Notes under the pieces: model-generated
Seen by the model: only the letters and a program-made list of their open reading frames with translations
Told to the model about the DNA's origin: nothing
Databases searched by the model: none
Part shown: positions 1-8,330 of the stretch, piece by piece
How positions within the stretch are numbered: the first letter of the stretch is position 1
How the letters are laid out: every line of letters begins with the position of its first letter
Source of the DNA: Oscillospiraceae bacterium
Lineage (GTDB): Bacteria; Bacillota; Clostridia; Oscillospirales; Ruminococcaceae
Length of the DNA stretch: 35,664 nt
Assembly: GCA_016303235.1 (NCBI GenBank)
Contig: JAEDMB010000003.1
Location: forward strand, 1 to 35,664
Direction of reading: 5' to 3'
Position numbers and translations under genes: made by a program

Positions 1-129
1 TTTCCTCTTACCGTTGCAACAGGAAAGGGTGAACCTATCCCTACAAACTGTGAGAGTCTCCGTGCATTTGATGCAATTTCAAAAAGACTTCAGGGAGACT
101 ATATTCCGCTGACAATTAAAAATGCCTGA
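1..129 (+). CDS. C-terminal end of an unidentified protein (partial)
   Basis: Frame 1 is open from the first base and ends at TGA 127-129, giving 42 residues that begin FPLTVATGKGEPIPTN and end DYIPLTIKNA. Codon use matches the neighbouring genes, and a gene with a good ribosome binding site follows 46 nt downstream, so this is probably the real end of a gene that starts outside the window. I do not recognise the family from this fragment. It has no membrane segment and no known motif. It is probably transcribed together with the mgsA-like gene, since no clear promoter or terminator lies between them. Confidence 0.5.
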   Translation, partial: FPLTVATGKGEPIPTNCESLRAFDAISKRLQGDYIPLTIKNA

Positions 130-175
130 AAAAAAAGCGTTTTTATTATACAAAAAATGGAAGGAATGAGAAAAA

Positions 176-580
176 ATGCAAATAGCAATCATTGCACATG
201 ATGCAAAAAAAGAACTTATGGTACAGTTCTGCAGTGCTTACTGCGGTATTCTTTCAAAGCATAAACTTTGTGCAACCAACACAACGGGCAAGCTTGTAAG
301 CGAAGCCACAGGTCTTAATATAAGAAGATACCTTAGCGGTCGCGGAGGAGCTGAACAGATTATTGCCCTTCTTGCATGCAATGAAGTGGACGTACTTCTG
401 TTTTTCAGAGACCCTATAAATCCCCATTCAAATGATTCTGTCAACGATATGAATCTTCTCAGACTGTGCGATGTGCATAACGTCCCCGTAGCAACAAATG
501 TAGCTACTGCGGAAGCTCTTATATTCGCACTCGAAAGAGGCGACCTCGACTGGAGAGAAATGGGCAAGCCTGTTATCTGA
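176..580 (+). CDS. mgsA: Methylglyoxal synthase family protein, active site altered
   Basis: The 134-residue product has the length and fold signatures of methylglyoxal synthase, which converts dihydroxyacetone phosphate to methylglyoxal and phosphate in a glycolytic bypass. Visible family blocks are IAIIAHDAKK (res 3-12), the ATNTTG phosphate loop (33-38), LLFFRDP (74-80) and LLRLCDVHNVPVATNVATAEAL (94-115). The block that reads SGPLGGDQQIGALI in Bacillus is SGRGGAEQIIALL here, so the catalytic Asp (Asp71 in E. coli) is replaced by Ala59 with Glu60 beside it. The loop that normally carries PHEPD reads NPHSNDSVND. The glycine of TGTTG is Asn35. Family membership is clear, but catalysis of the classical reaction is uncertain. 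The start ATG is preceded by GGAAGGA. Confidence 0.85.
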   Translation: MQIAIIAHDAKKELMVQFCSAYCGILSKHKLCATNTTGKLVSEATGLNIRRYLSGRGGAEQIIALLACNEVDVLLFFRDPINPHSNDSVNDMNLLRLCDVHNVPVATNVATAEALIFALERGDLDWREMGKPVI

Positions 581-596
581 AAATTCAGCAGTTCTT

Positions 597-633
597 ATTG
601 TCCCTGATTTTCTTGGGGACAATTTTGATTTTT
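597..633 (+). terminator. Intrinsic terminator between the mgsA-like gene and hisS
   Basis: ATTGTCCC (597-604) pairs perfectly with GGGACAAT (616-623) across an 11-nt loop, followed by the T-rich stretch TTTTGATTTTT. It ends about 35 nt before the hisS start. It may end the mgsA transcript or attenuate read-through into hisS, because I see no separate strong hisS promoter. There is no T-box signature here. Confidence 0.7.
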
Positions 634-667
634 AAACTTATTTATTCATCGAAAGGAAAATGTTTCT

Positions 668-1981
668 ATGGCACTTAATATAAAGCGTCCTAACGGTGTA
701 CAGGATATAACACCTAAGAATATTCACAAATGGCACACTGTCGAGAAAATTGCAAAGGACAATGCCGAAAATTTTGGATTCAAGGAAATAAGAATCCCTA
801 CTTTTGAAAATACAAATCTTTTTATGCGTTCAGTCGGTGAAACTACTGACGTGGTTCAGAAAGAAATGTATACAGTAATGGCAAAGGAAACCAAATATAC
901 GCTCCGTCCCGAAGGTACTGCCGGAACTATCCGTGCAATGCTCGAAAACGGACTTCTCAACGATGCTATGCCTCAGAAAGTATTCTATATACTTTCATGT
1001 TTCCGCCACGAAAGAACTCAGCAGGGAAGATTCCGTGAATTTCATCAGTTCGGCGTTGAAATGGCAGGAAGTCAGCTCCCCTCGGCAGATGCGGAAGTTA
1101 TTTCCCTTGCAAACAGTATTCTTAATCACCTCGGACTTAAAAATATTGAGCTTTATATAAATTCAATAGGCTGTCCGAAATGCCGTGCGGAATACCATAA
1201 GGCTCTGAAAGCCTTTTTTGAAACAAGAAAGGAAAATCTCTGCGGAACATGTCTTTCAAGGCTTGAAAAAAATCCTATGAGAATCCTTGACTGCAAAAGC
1301 GAAATATGCTCCGATATAGCAAAGGACGCTCCTATAATACTTGATTACCTTTGCAATGAATGCCGTGAACATTTTGAAACACTTCAGAAATATCTGAAAA
1401 ATATGAATATAGATTTCAAGATAAATCCTAAAATAGTAAGAGGTCTTGATTATTACACAAAAACCGTTTTTGAATTTGTTTCCTCTGATATAGGAGCTCA
1501 GAGTACAGTATGCGGAGGCGGAAGATATGACGGTCTTATTGAACAGCTCGGCGGAAAACCTACTCCTGCACTTGGCTTTGCAATGGGACTTGAAAGAATT
1601 ATAATGGTTATGGAAAATCAGAACTGCGATTTCCTTCAGCCACGCACATGTGACCTGTATATAGTTCCGATGGACGAGCAGGCAGTTGAAAAGGCTATGA
1701 CAATAACAAAGAAACTCCGTGAATACGGCTACTGGGTTGAATATGACGTTGTAGGAAGAACTCTCAAGGCTCAGATGAAATATGCAGACAAGATTAATGC
1801 ATCATTTACGCTTGTACTCGGAGAAAATGAACTTGTATCAAACAAGGCAAAAGTCAAGAATATGAAAACAGGCGAACAGCTTGAGCTTGACCTTGACGAA
1901 AAATTTGCCGACAGATTCGATGCAATATGCGTTGACAATATGCTCGGCAATCTTGACCAGTTAATTGCAAAGGACGAATAA
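668..1981 (+). CDS. hisS: Histidyl-tRNA synthetase
   Basis: This is a class II aminoacyl-tRNA synthetase that charges tRNA-His with histidine in the cytoplasm. The 437-residue length is normal. In order, the product shows the class II core with RPEGTAGTIRAM (motif region near residue 79), motif 2 FRHERTQQGRFREFHQFGVEMAG (about 112-134), the HisS-specific IVRGLDYYTKTVFEF (about 256-270), GGGRYDGL and motif 3 ALGFAMGLERI. The C-terminal 100 residues form the anticodon-binding domain (LYIVPMDEQAVEKAM onward). CxxC pairs in the insertion (CPKC, CGTC, CNEC) resemble metal-binding sites seen in some clostridial HisS. The start ATG is preceded by AAAGGA at about 10 nt. The gene ends just before a bidirectional terminator. 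aspS, its frequent partner, is not next to it here. Confidence 0.97.
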   Translation: MALNIKRPNGVQDITPKNIHKWHTVEKIAKDNAENFGFKEIRIPTFENTNLFMRSVGETTDVVQKEMYTVMAKETKYTLRPEGTAGTIRAMLENGLLNDAMPQKVFYILSCFRHERTQQGRFREFHQFGVEMAGSQLPSADAEVISLANSILNHLGLKNIELYINSIGCPKCRAEYHKALKAFFETRKENLCGTCLSRLEKNPMRILDCKSEICSDIAKDAPIILDYLCNECREHFETLQKYLKNMNIDFKINPKIVRGLDYYTKTVFEFVSSDIGAQSTVCGGGRYDGLIEQLGGKPTPALGFAMGLERIIMVMENQNCDFLQPRTCDLYIVPMDEQAVEKAMTITKKLREYGYWVEYDVVGRTLKAQMKYADKINASFTLVLGENELVSNKAKVKNMKTGEQLELDLDEKFADRFDAICVDNMLGNLDQLIAKDE

Positions 1982-1989
1982 AAAAATAT

Positions 1990-2018
1990 GGGCGACCTTC
2001 TGGTCGCCCTTGTTTTTT
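1990..2018. terminator. Bidirectional terminator between hisS and the thioesterase gene
   Basis: A perfect 8-bp stem GGGCGACC (1990-1997) / GGTCGCCC (2002-2009) closes a 4-nt loop. It is followed by TTGTTTTTT on the plus strand and preceded by an A-run (1980-1986) that becomes a T-run on the minus strand. It serves both convergent transcripts. Confidence 0.88.
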
Positions 2019-2019
2019 A

Positions 2020-2415
2020 TCAGCCGGATTTTTTTGATTTTGCCTTTTCTGTGAATTTCTTTCCGTATACAAGGAATCTTTTGTGAACACATTCGCCTAT
2101 TTTTCCGGCATCATCGAAAGCCTCGCACCTGAATGTAATTTCTCTGCCGTTTACTTCTGTTACTTCTGATTTAACAGTAACTGTCATATTTTCGGGAGTA
2201 GCTGATATATGCTTTATATTTATTTCAGTGCCGACAGTAGTCTCATCGTTTTCGAGATATTCAGCAATACAGATACATGATACTTTTTCCATAAGCACAG
2301 CCATAGCGGGAGTAGCAAAAACTTCAAGACTGCCACTGCCGACATTTACGGCAAGCATAGATTTTTCAACGGTCTGTGAAATTTCAGCAGTTATTCCTAT
2401 CGGGATATTTTTCAT
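2020..2415 (-). CDS. FlK-like hot-dog fold thioesterase
   Basis: The 131-residue product matches the small single-domain thioesterases related to fluoroacetyl-CoA thioesterase (FlK): GITAEISQTVEKSMLA at the N-terminus, GSLEVFATPAMAVLMEKVS (the helix and active-site segment), TTVGTEINIKHISATPENMTV and a final strand ECVHKRFLV. Such proteins hydrolyse acyl-CoA thioesters. The substrate cannot be read from sequence, and fluoroacetyl-CoA itself is unlikely in this organism. The C-terminus is a short basic tail (KKFTEKAKSKKSG). The start ATG overlaps the stop of the LTA-synthase-like gene by 4 bp (ATGA), so the two are translationally coupled. Confidence 0.8.
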   Translation of the reverse strand: MKNIPIGITAEISQTVEKSMLAVNVGSGSLEVFATPAMAVLMEKVSCICIAEYLENDETTVGTEINIKHISATPENMTVTVKSEVTEVNGREITFRCEAFDDAGKIGECVHKRFLVYGKKFTEKAKSKKSG

Positions 2416-4253
2416 TCTTCGGTCTCCTCTGCATTAAGTTTTTCTTCCGGAATGGGATTTGATGAAATCAAATCACCGATAACACGGTCATAAGTCAGCA
2501 TATCAATTTTCTGATTATGTTCGGCGGAATCGTCATAGTTTGTTGAATAAACCGGCATTTCATCAAAATATTCATTCATTTTCTGAATAAATTCATCTCT
2601 CGGAGCGTCTATAATATTCATCAGCATATAGGGAACATAGAAAAATGAGAATTTTTCTTCCGGAACTGATGAAAAATCAGCATTGTAGTTGCTCCAGAGG
2701 AGATATTTCTGTTCATATATTACACTGCAGTTTTCACCGTTAATTCCGAGCTGTTCATATACTCCTGAACCGCCTTTTAATGACGGAAAATGGTCACCGA
2801 CCATAAATACGAGAGTAGGTTCGTCAAGCTGTTCAAGCTTTGCGAGAAAATCAGAAAGCCCTTCATTAGTATGCTGAACCCACTGGAGATAGTTTTCAAA
2901 TTCGGCATCGGGGTTTTCGCCCTGGTCATAAGGCTGATGATTCTGCATTGTAGTTGTGTGAATATACATAGGCGAATCGCTTTCGTTCAGGAGCTTTTCA
3001 ATCTGATTGAATACCGTGGAATCATCAATATATGTTCCGTAATGTTCAACGGGAACAGTAAAATCCTCATCAAAAATCATCTGGTCGAATCCGAATCTTG
3101 AATATACTCTCTGACGGCTGTAAAATGAACCTGTAAAGGGGTGAATATATGCCGTATTATAGCCCCAGTCTTTATAGTATTGAGCCATAGCAGGCTGTTC
3201 TCTCTCTGCGAGAACTCTCTGAGGCATATTGGGGTCATTCAGTGAACGAACCGGCAGACCGAAAAGAAGTTCAAATTCCGAACGTACTGTGAAGCTTGCA
3301 TATGTGGGTGCGATAAGTGTACCGGAATATCCTTCTGTACAGGCTTCATCGAATTTTTCATAATATTTATCATCAACATTGAGTTCATCAAATGCACGGA
3401 AATCAGCATATGATTCGCTCATAATGACAATTACATTAGGTTTCTGACCGCCGTTGAAATCGCCTGACTCAATATTTTCAGATTTAAGAATACTGTTTAT
3501 AGTATCTTCAGAATATGAATCCGGTTCAACGAGTCTGTTTTCAAAGCTTTCCGATGCAGTTTCAACAAGAAATGCAAGCAGGCTGTTGCTTTCAAATTTT
3601 TCATTGAGAAGAAATGTATTGCTTGCGTCAGTAGTATCCACATCAAAGATAGAATATACAGAAGTTGAAAATGACGGTATAACTATAAGCGAAACGCATG
3701 GCAATGCACAGAATCCGGCAGTTAAACAGCGTTTAATAGGTTTCATGTGCATTTTCGGATTGAAATAAAATGCAATGGCTATAAATGCGATTGCTATGAG
3801 GTAATATATAATAAGCCTTGGAGTTATTTTTATATACGCAAAGGACGTAAGGCTTTTTACGCTTTTGAAAAGTTTCATATCCGAAAGAATCAGATGATTT
3901 CCGTTAGTACCATACTTGAAAAGTTCCACGGTGCTTAAAAGCATATATATTGTGCCGTGGACGAGCATAGCAAGCCAGCCCTTTTTTACAATCGCAAGAA
4001 TCATATAGAAAATAAGCGATGCCACGATAAAATTAAAAAGCATAACGCTGGGACGTTCCGCAACAAATTTCAGAAAGCTTGAAACGTATTTTGCCTGATT
4101 GATTTCCGCCATACATGAAATAAATACCGGGAAAATCAGAATTAAAAGCATGTTTAAATGCTTATATTTTTCCGTGTTTCTGTCACGGACAAGATTAAGC
4201 CTATGAATTTTAGTTTTCATAGAAGTTTTTAAATCAATAAATTTCTGTTTCAT
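2412..4253 (-). CDS. LTA synthase family membrane sulfatase-fold enzyme
   Basis: The 613-residue product has about five N-terminal membrane segments (near residues 35-48, 70-90, 93-112, 147-164 and 177-193) and an extracellular alkaline-phosphatase/sulfatase-type domain. Active-site motifs typical of LtaS are visible: VIVIMSESYADF with Glu280, ASFTVRSEFELLFGLP with the candidate nucleophile Thr322, MQNHQPY with His439, and MVGDHFPSL with Asp487/His488. Such enzymes transfer glycerol phosphate or related groups onto surface polymers. The exact substrate cannot be assigned. Residues 1-34 are a basic cytoplasmic tail. The start ATG follows AAGGAAGG with good spacing. The gene has its own minus-strand promoter and is coupled to the thioesterase gene downstream. 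The last 30 residues are acidic. Confidence 0.88.
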   Translation of the reverse strand: MKQKFIDLKTSMKTKIHRLNLVRDRNTEKYKHLNMLLILIFPVFISCMAEINQAKYVSSFLKFVAERPSVMLFNFIVASLIFYMILAIVKKGWLAMLVHGTIYMLLSTVELFKYGTNGNHLILSDMKLFKSVKSLTSFAYIKITPRLIIYYLIAIAFIAIAFYFNPKMHMKPIKRCLTAGFCALPCVSLIVIPSFSTSVYSIFDVDTTDASNTFLLNEKFESNSLLAFLVETASESFENRLVEPDSYSEDTINSILKSENIESGDFNGGQKPNVIVIMSESYADFRAFDELNVDDKYYEKFDEACTEGYSGTLIAPTYASFTVRSEFELLFGLPVRSLNDPNMPQRVLAEREQPAMAQYYKDWGYNTAYIHPFTGSFYSRQRVYSRFGFDQMIFDEDFTVPVEHYGTYIDDSTVFNQIEKLLNESDSPMYIHTTTMQNHQPYDQGENPDAEFENYLQWVQHTNEGLSDFLAKLEQLDEPTLVFMVGDHFPSLKGGSGVYEQLGINGENCSVIYEQKYLLWSNYNADFSSVPEEKFSFFYVPYMLMNIIDAPRDEFIQKMNEYFDEMPVYSTNYDDSAEHNQKIDMLTYDRVIGDLISSNPIPEEKLNAEETEE

Positions 4254-4304
4254 CTTATTCCTTCCTTCGCATTAAAAAAAGAGAATGTTTTTTATGTACT
4301 ATTA

Positions 4305-4333
4305 AATATATCATAAAAAAAACGAAAATTCAA
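4305..4333 (-). promoter_or_regulatory. Sigma-A-type promoter for the LTA-synthase-like gene
   Basis: On the minus strand, TTGAAT (4328-4333) and TATATT (4305-4310) are separated by 17 bp. The start codon lies about 50 nt downstream. The rest of the 176-bp gap to the HD gene is AT-rich, and I see no clear terminator for the upstream operon in it. Confidence 0.55.
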
Positions 4334-4429
4334 GTGAAGGAAAAAAATATCATCGATTTGTCATAATTCTTGTATCTCTTGTAAAAAACAGATATTATCA
4401 ACAGTTAATTTAGTGCATATTTTACATAA

Positions 4430-5014
4430 TCATTTAAGCCAGCCGTTTTCGTAGGCATTATTTACAATTTCGTTTACATAATTCCAGAGAGTTTCCGAAC
4501 CGTCTTTCATATAGGAATTGCGTTCAAGAACCTGATTTTTATATATTCCATGCTCCTGCCATGCAATACCCTGCTTTTTATAGTTAAGAGTAAGAGGCTG
4601 AACATGGTCAAGAACGTTTGCGAATTTTGATTCGGGAGTTCTGCGTTCTTCAAATTCATTCCAGAGTGAAATCATTTCGTCACGCTGGTCATCGGGGAGA
4701 AGTCCGAAAATTCTTTCGGAGGCTTTTTCCTCACGTTCCTTTTTGGATTTGTATCCCTCATTGTCATAATAGTAAGTATCGCCCGCATCTATTTCAACAA
4801 TATCATGAATTAAAAGCATTTTAATAGTTTTCAGAACGTCAACAGGTTCATCGGAATATTCAGCAAGAATAAATGCAAGTACTGCAATATGCCAGCTGTG
4901 TTCGGAATCGTTTTCCTTTCTGTCCTCATTAAGAACGTAAGTCTGACGGTAAATATTTTTCAGCTTATCGATTTCAGTAATAAAATCTATTTGCTTTTTA
5001 AGTCTTTCATTCAT
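4430..5014 (-). CDS. HD-domain hydrolase, YfbR-like 5'-nucleotidase family
   Basis: I place the start at ATG 5012-5014 (MNERLKKQIDF), preceded by AGGAGG at 9 nt. The frame is open further upstream, but that part only overlaps rsmI. The 194-residue product has the HD metal-binding signature: EHSWH (His, about res 37), LLIHDIVEIDAGD (HD pair, about res 66-67) and a distal ANVLDHVQPL Asp. It resembles the YfbR/YGK1 group that removes phosphate from deoxynucleoside monophosphates. The start overlaps the rsmI stop by 8 bp, so it is the last gene of the operon. The nucleotide substrate is inferred from the family only. Confidence 0.8.
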   Translation of the reverse strand: MNERLKKQIDFITEIDKLKNIYRQTYVLNEDRKENDSEHSWHIAVLAFILAEYSDEPVDVLKTIKMLLIHDIVEIDAGDTYYYDNEGYKSKKEREEKASERIFGLLPDDQRDEMISLWNEFEERRTPESKFANVLDHVQPLTLNYKKQGIAWQEHGIYKNQVLERNSYMKDGSETLWNYVNEIVNNAYENGWLK

Positions 5015-5855
5015 CTGAAAAATCCTCCTGATTCGATTTGCAGAAAGCTGAATATAAATCACTTTTTTTGAATCCGTGTTCCTTTGCAACAGCCTTGCAT
5101 GCATTAACCGGTTTTTCACCGGCATCAACAAGATTTTCGACTTGCTTTAAAGCGTTTTCAATGCTTATATTATCTGATTCGGAATTTTGTTTTCCCTCGA
5201 TTACAAGAACATATTCGCCTTTCGGTGATTTTAAACTATAATATTCAACAGCTTCTGAAATTGTCATTCTGAGGACTTCTTCATATATTTTAGTAAGCTC
5301 ACGGCAGAGCGAAATTTTTCTGTCACCGAAATATTCAAGCATATCTTTAAGAGTAGAAATCAGCTTATGCGGAGCTTCATAGAATATCATAGTACGCTTT
5401 TCATCTTTAAGGGATTCAAGATGTTCAAAACGCTGTTTTTTGGTAACTGACAGAAAGCCCTCAAAAGTAAATCTTGATGTATTCAATCCTGATATTGCAA
5501 GAGCCGATACAACCGCACTTGCCCCCGGAACTACTTTCACATCAATATTTTTTTCATAGCAGATTTTAACGAGATTTTCCCCGGGGTCAGATATGCATGG
5601 CATACCGGCATCGGTAACGATACCGGCATTTTCGCCGTTAAGTATCCTGTCAGTTATGCGGTCAGCAACTTCTCTGCCACTGTGTTCGTGATAGCTTACA
5701 AGTGGCTTGTGAATATCGTATCTTGAAAGGAGTTTAAGCGTTACCCTTGTATCTTCCGCACATATGAAATCTACGTTTTTAAAAGTTTCAAGCTGTCGGA
5801 GCGTTATATCTTCCATATTGCCTATGGGAGTTCCGATTACGTATAAAGTACCCAT
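5007..5855 (-). CDS. rsmI: 16S rRNA (cytidine-1402-2'-O)-methyltransferase
   Basis: The 282-residue product belongs to the tetrapyrrole-methylase superfamily. It opens with LYVIGTPIGNMEDITLRQLETFKNVDFICAEDTR, the diagnostic RsmI N-terminus, followed by LVSYHEHS, IVTDAGMPCISDPGENLV (the SAM-binding GMPxISDPG motif) and PGASAVVSALAISGL. It adds a 2'-O-methyl group to C1402 in the decoding centre of 16S rRNA. The C-terminal segment (VNACKAVAKEHGFKKSDLYSAF) is the small helical domain common in Firmicutes. Its start overlaps the stop of the methyltransferase gene upstream by one base (TAATG). The order yabB-like then rsmI resembles Bacillus yabB-yazA-rsmI, without yazA. Confidence 0.96.
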   Translation of the reverse strand: MGTLYVIGTPIGNMEDITLRQLETFKNVDFICAEDTRVTLKLLSRYDIHKPLVSYHEHSGREVADRITDRILNGENAGIVTDAGMPCISDPGENLVKICYEKNIDVKVVPGASAVVSALAISGLNTSRFTFEGFLSVTKKQRFEHLESLKDEKRTMIFYEAPHKLISTLKDMLEYFGDRKISLCRELTKIYEEVLRMTISEAVEYYSLKSPKGEYVLVIEGKQNSESDNISIENALKQVENLVDAGEKPVNACKAVAKEHGFKKSDLYSAFCKSNQEDFSDE

Positions 5856-6565
5856 TATTCACACTCTTTTCCGATTTGATAAATTTCTTTAAGTTCATTG
5901 CTTTTCATATAGAGGGGCGGTTCTATTTTCAGAAATGGTTTTGAACCCTTTTTTCCTTCTATGAGGAAAAGCCATGGACTCTGTTCGGGATTGTTAGCAA
6001 CAAAGCGTATGCGTTTAGGTTCAATATCGTTTGATTTCATAGCAGTTATGACATCTGCAAGACGTTCGGGGCGGTTGCACATGCAGAGTCTTCCTCCGAA
6101 TTTCAGTAATTTTGATGCTGAACGGCATACATCATCGATATTGCACATAATTTCATGACGTGCGATTTTCTGTGCAGTGATACTGCTTTCGATTCCCGCA
6201 TTGGTAGCTTTATATGGCGGATTGCATATAACCAAATCAAGCTGACCTGTCGGAGCGTTATCCCACAGGACTTTTAAATCTGCAAGTATGGGAACAATAT
6301 TTTTTACGGTGCTTGCCTGAATACCTTTTTTGAGCTGTTCAATGGCACTTTCCTGAATATCGACTGCATATGTAATCTGAGGGGGATTTTTTTTCTGCAT
6401 AATCATCGGAATAATTCCGCAACCCGTACCCAAATCGCATACTTTGTCTTTCATGCGATAATTTGAAAAGTATGTGAGAAGAAATGCATCAGTTCCGAAA
6501 CGGTGTTCAGTGCTTGCACATACAAATATATTGTCAGTAAGCTTTTCCATAGAGTAATCTGTCAT
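5855..6565 (-). CDS. YabB/TrmN6-type tRNA1(Val) A37 N6-methyltransferase
   Basis: The 236-residue protein is a Rossmann-fold SAM-dependent methyltransferase. DLGTGCGIIPMIM is the SAM-binding motif I (res 41-53), YAVDIQESAIEQLK is motif II, and LVICNPPYKA carries the NPPY catalytic motif of amino-N6-adenine methyltransferases. The N-terminus (FGTDAFLLTYF) matches the YfiC/YabB family, which methylates A37 of tRNA1(Val) in E. coli. Its target in Firmicutes is less well established. It overlaps mnmA by 4 bp and rsmI by 1 bp. Confidence 0.88.
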   Translation of the reverse strand: MTDYSMEKLTDNIFVCASTEHRFGTDAFLLTYFSNYRMKDKVCDLGTGCGIIPMIMQKKNPPQITYAVDIQESAIEQLKKGIQASTVKNIVPILADLKVLWDNAPTGQLDLVICNPPYKATNAGIESSITAQKIARHEIMCNIDDVCRSASKLLKFGGRLCMCNRPERLADVITAMKSNDIEPKRIRFVANNPEQSPWLFLIEGKKGSKPFLKIEPPLYMKSNELKEIYQIGKECE

Positions 6566-7638
6566 AATATAGTACCGCCTCCAACAACAATATCACCGTC
6601 ATAAAATACAACTGCCTGACCTTTTGTGACAGCTCTCTGCGGATTTTCAAATTCAACATGATATATTCCGTCACCCTTATATGAAAGAACTGCATTCTGT
6701 TCGGATTGGCTGTATCTTGTTTTTGCAGTAATCTGCAAAGGTTTTTCGAGAGTATCAAACGGAATGAGATTAACGTCACACGCATCGAGTGAATTTGTAT
6801 ACAAATCCGATTCACTGCCGATAATTACCTGATTTTTCTGTATATCCTTTTTTACTACATATGCGGGCTTGCCGAGAGATATTCCCAGACCTTTACGCTG
6901 ACCTATTGTGTAATTGATAATTCCCTTATGCTTTCCGAGAATTTTTCCATCAGTGCTTACGAAATCGCCCTCTGGAATATTTATATTTTTAAATTTTCTG
7001 ATAAATGATGAATAATCACCGTCAGGTACAAAGCATATATCCTGACTGTCGGGCTTTTGTGAATTAACAAGTCCGTAATTGTCTGCAATTTCACGTACTT
7101 CGTTTTTAGTTAAGTTTCCAAGTGGGAAAATTGTATGACTAAGCTGTTCCTGTGTCAGAGAATATAATACATAGGTCTGGTCTTTTGACCTGTCTTTTGA
7201 ACGCTTTAACAGATATCTGCCGGAATTTTCATCAAAATCTATAACGGCATAGTGACCTGTTGCGATATAGTCAAAATCGAGTTCCTTTGCACGCAACAGC
7301 ATTTTATCGAATTTTATATGCCTGTTACATTCAATACATGGGTTAGGAGTACCTCCCGACAGATAACATTCAGCGAAAGGATTCATAACACATTCCCTGA
7401 ATTTATCTCTGAAATTAAAAACGACATGTTCAAATCCGAGCTTGTATGCGACACTTCTTGCATCTTCTACATCGGATAAAGCACAGCATGTCTTGTTAGT
7501 TTTTTCAGCTTCGATAATATCCTCATTTGAAAACAGCTTTAACGTTACGCCTGTAACATCATAGCCCATATTACGTAGCAGAAGTGCCGACACTGAACTG
7601 TCAACGCCTCCGCTCATACCAACCATAACTTTTTTCAT
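6562..7638 (-). CDS. mnmA: tRNA-specific 2-thiouridylase
   Basis: MnmA places sulfur on C2 of the wobble uridine (U34) of Lys, Glu and Gln tRNAs, using ATP and a sulfur relay. The 358-residue product has the PP-loop GMSGGVDSSVSALLL (res 8-22), the first catalytic Cys in GGTPNPCIECNRHIKF, a THG-like TGHYAVI segment, DSQDICFVPDG with the second catalytic Cys, YTIGQRKGLGI, and a C-terminal beta-barrel ending VVFYDGDIVVGGGTIL. Length and motif order are normal. It starts at ATG 7636-7638, only 8 bp after the HAD gene. No cysteine desulfurase gene is adjacent. Confidence 0.97.
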   Translation of the reverse strand: MKKVMVGMSGGVDSSVSALLLRNMGYDVTGVTLKLFSNEDIIEAEKTNKTCCALSDVEDARSVAYKLGFEHVVFNFRDKFRECVMNPFAECYLSGGTPNPCIECNRHIKFDKMLLRAKELDFDYIATGHYAVIDFDENSGRYLLKRSKDRSKDQTYVLYSLTQEQLSHTIFPLGNLTKNEVREIADNYGLVNSQKPDSQDICFVPDGDYSSFIRKFKNINIPEGDFVSTDGKILGKHKGIINYTIGQRKGLGISLGKPAYVVKKDIQKNQVIIGSESDLYTNSLDACDVNLIPFDTLEKPLQITAKTRYSQSEQNAVLSYKGDGIYHVEFENPQRAVTKGQAVVFYDGDIVVGGGTIL

Positions 7639-7646
7639 TATATAAA

Positions 7647-8300
7647 TTACCAGTCCTTTATAATATTTTCAAGTTCAATAAGATTATATATAAATCTGTC
7701 AGCAAGCTTTATCATTTCGGGGAAATCATTTTTATTGAAATCATCATATACTGCAACAGTCGGGAATCCGGCTTTTACAGTAGTCTGAACGCAGTGCAGA
7801 GAATCTTCAACAACAAGTGTTTCGGATATTTCAGTGTTCATAATTTTTGCACTTGCTATATAAATATCGGGGAATTTCTTGCTTTTCGGAATATCCTCTC
7901 CGGTGAGAATAAATTCAAACCTGTTGCCTATATTATATCTCTGGAGAAGTGCCTCCGCAAGTATTCTGTGAGTTGAAGTTGCTATGCAGAACGGTATATT
8001 ATTTTTTTCCAGAAAGTTCAGGATATTCAGAGCGTTGTCTTTCAGTTTTATTTCATATCTGTACTGATTGAATACTGTCTGGGCGACTTCGTTTGTAATT
8101 TCTTCAGGAGTTTTATCAAGACCGAGTGTCTTTATAAAAAAATCCGATGACTGTTCAATAGTCATAGTTTTGAGTTTTTCAGATATTTCGGGAGTATAAA
8201 CTCCTCCGTATTTTTCAATAATCTTTTTATCGACATCGCACCATACATGCATTGAATCGGCAAGAGTGCCGTCCAAATCGAATATAACAGCCTTTATCAA
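7647..8300 (-). CDS. HAD-superfamily phosphatase, beta-phosphoglucomutase-like
   Basis: The 217-residue protein is a HAD hydrolase with a helical cap (subfamily I). Motif I is VIFDLDGTLADS (res 5-16), motif II is FCIATSTHR, motif III includes the Lys of PKSKKFPDIYIASA, and motif IV is LVVEDSLHCVQTTVKAGFPTVAVYDD. Such proteins dephosphorylate small sugar phosphates or nucleotides; the substrate is unknown. The start appears to be TTG 8298-8300, with GGGGG at 8 nt upstream and no in-frame ATG nearby. It is the first gene of the operon ending at 4430. The promoter lies 31 nt upstream. Confidence 0.88.
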   Translation of the reverse strand: MIKAVIFDLDGTLADSMHVWCDVDKKIIEKYGGVYTPEISEKLKTMTIEQSSDFFIKTLGLDKTPEEITNEVAQTVFNQYRYEIKLKDNALNILNFLEKNNIPFCIATSTHRILAEALLQRYNIGNRFEFILTGEDIPKSKKFPDIYIASAKIMNTEISETLVVEDSLHCVQTTVKAGFPTVAVYDDFNKNDFPEMIKLADRFIYNLIELENIIKDW

Positions 8301-8330
8301 AGAAAATTCCCCCTTTGTTATTTTTTTAAT

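Noticed and set aside
634..667. Possible T-box or other riboswitch before hisS
   Set aside because: Only 34 nt remain after the terminator and there is no T-box bulge or specifier structure; the hairpin at 597-623 is an ordinary terminator.
3454..3938. Two plus-strand open frames of 104 and 63 codons
   Set aside because: They are antisense to the LTA-synthase-like gene and their translations are low-complexity shadows of it.
5015..5131. Upstream extension of the HD-domain gene to 5131
   Set aside because: The extra 39 residues only overlap rsmI and have no homology; AGGAGG stands exactly before the ATG at 5014.
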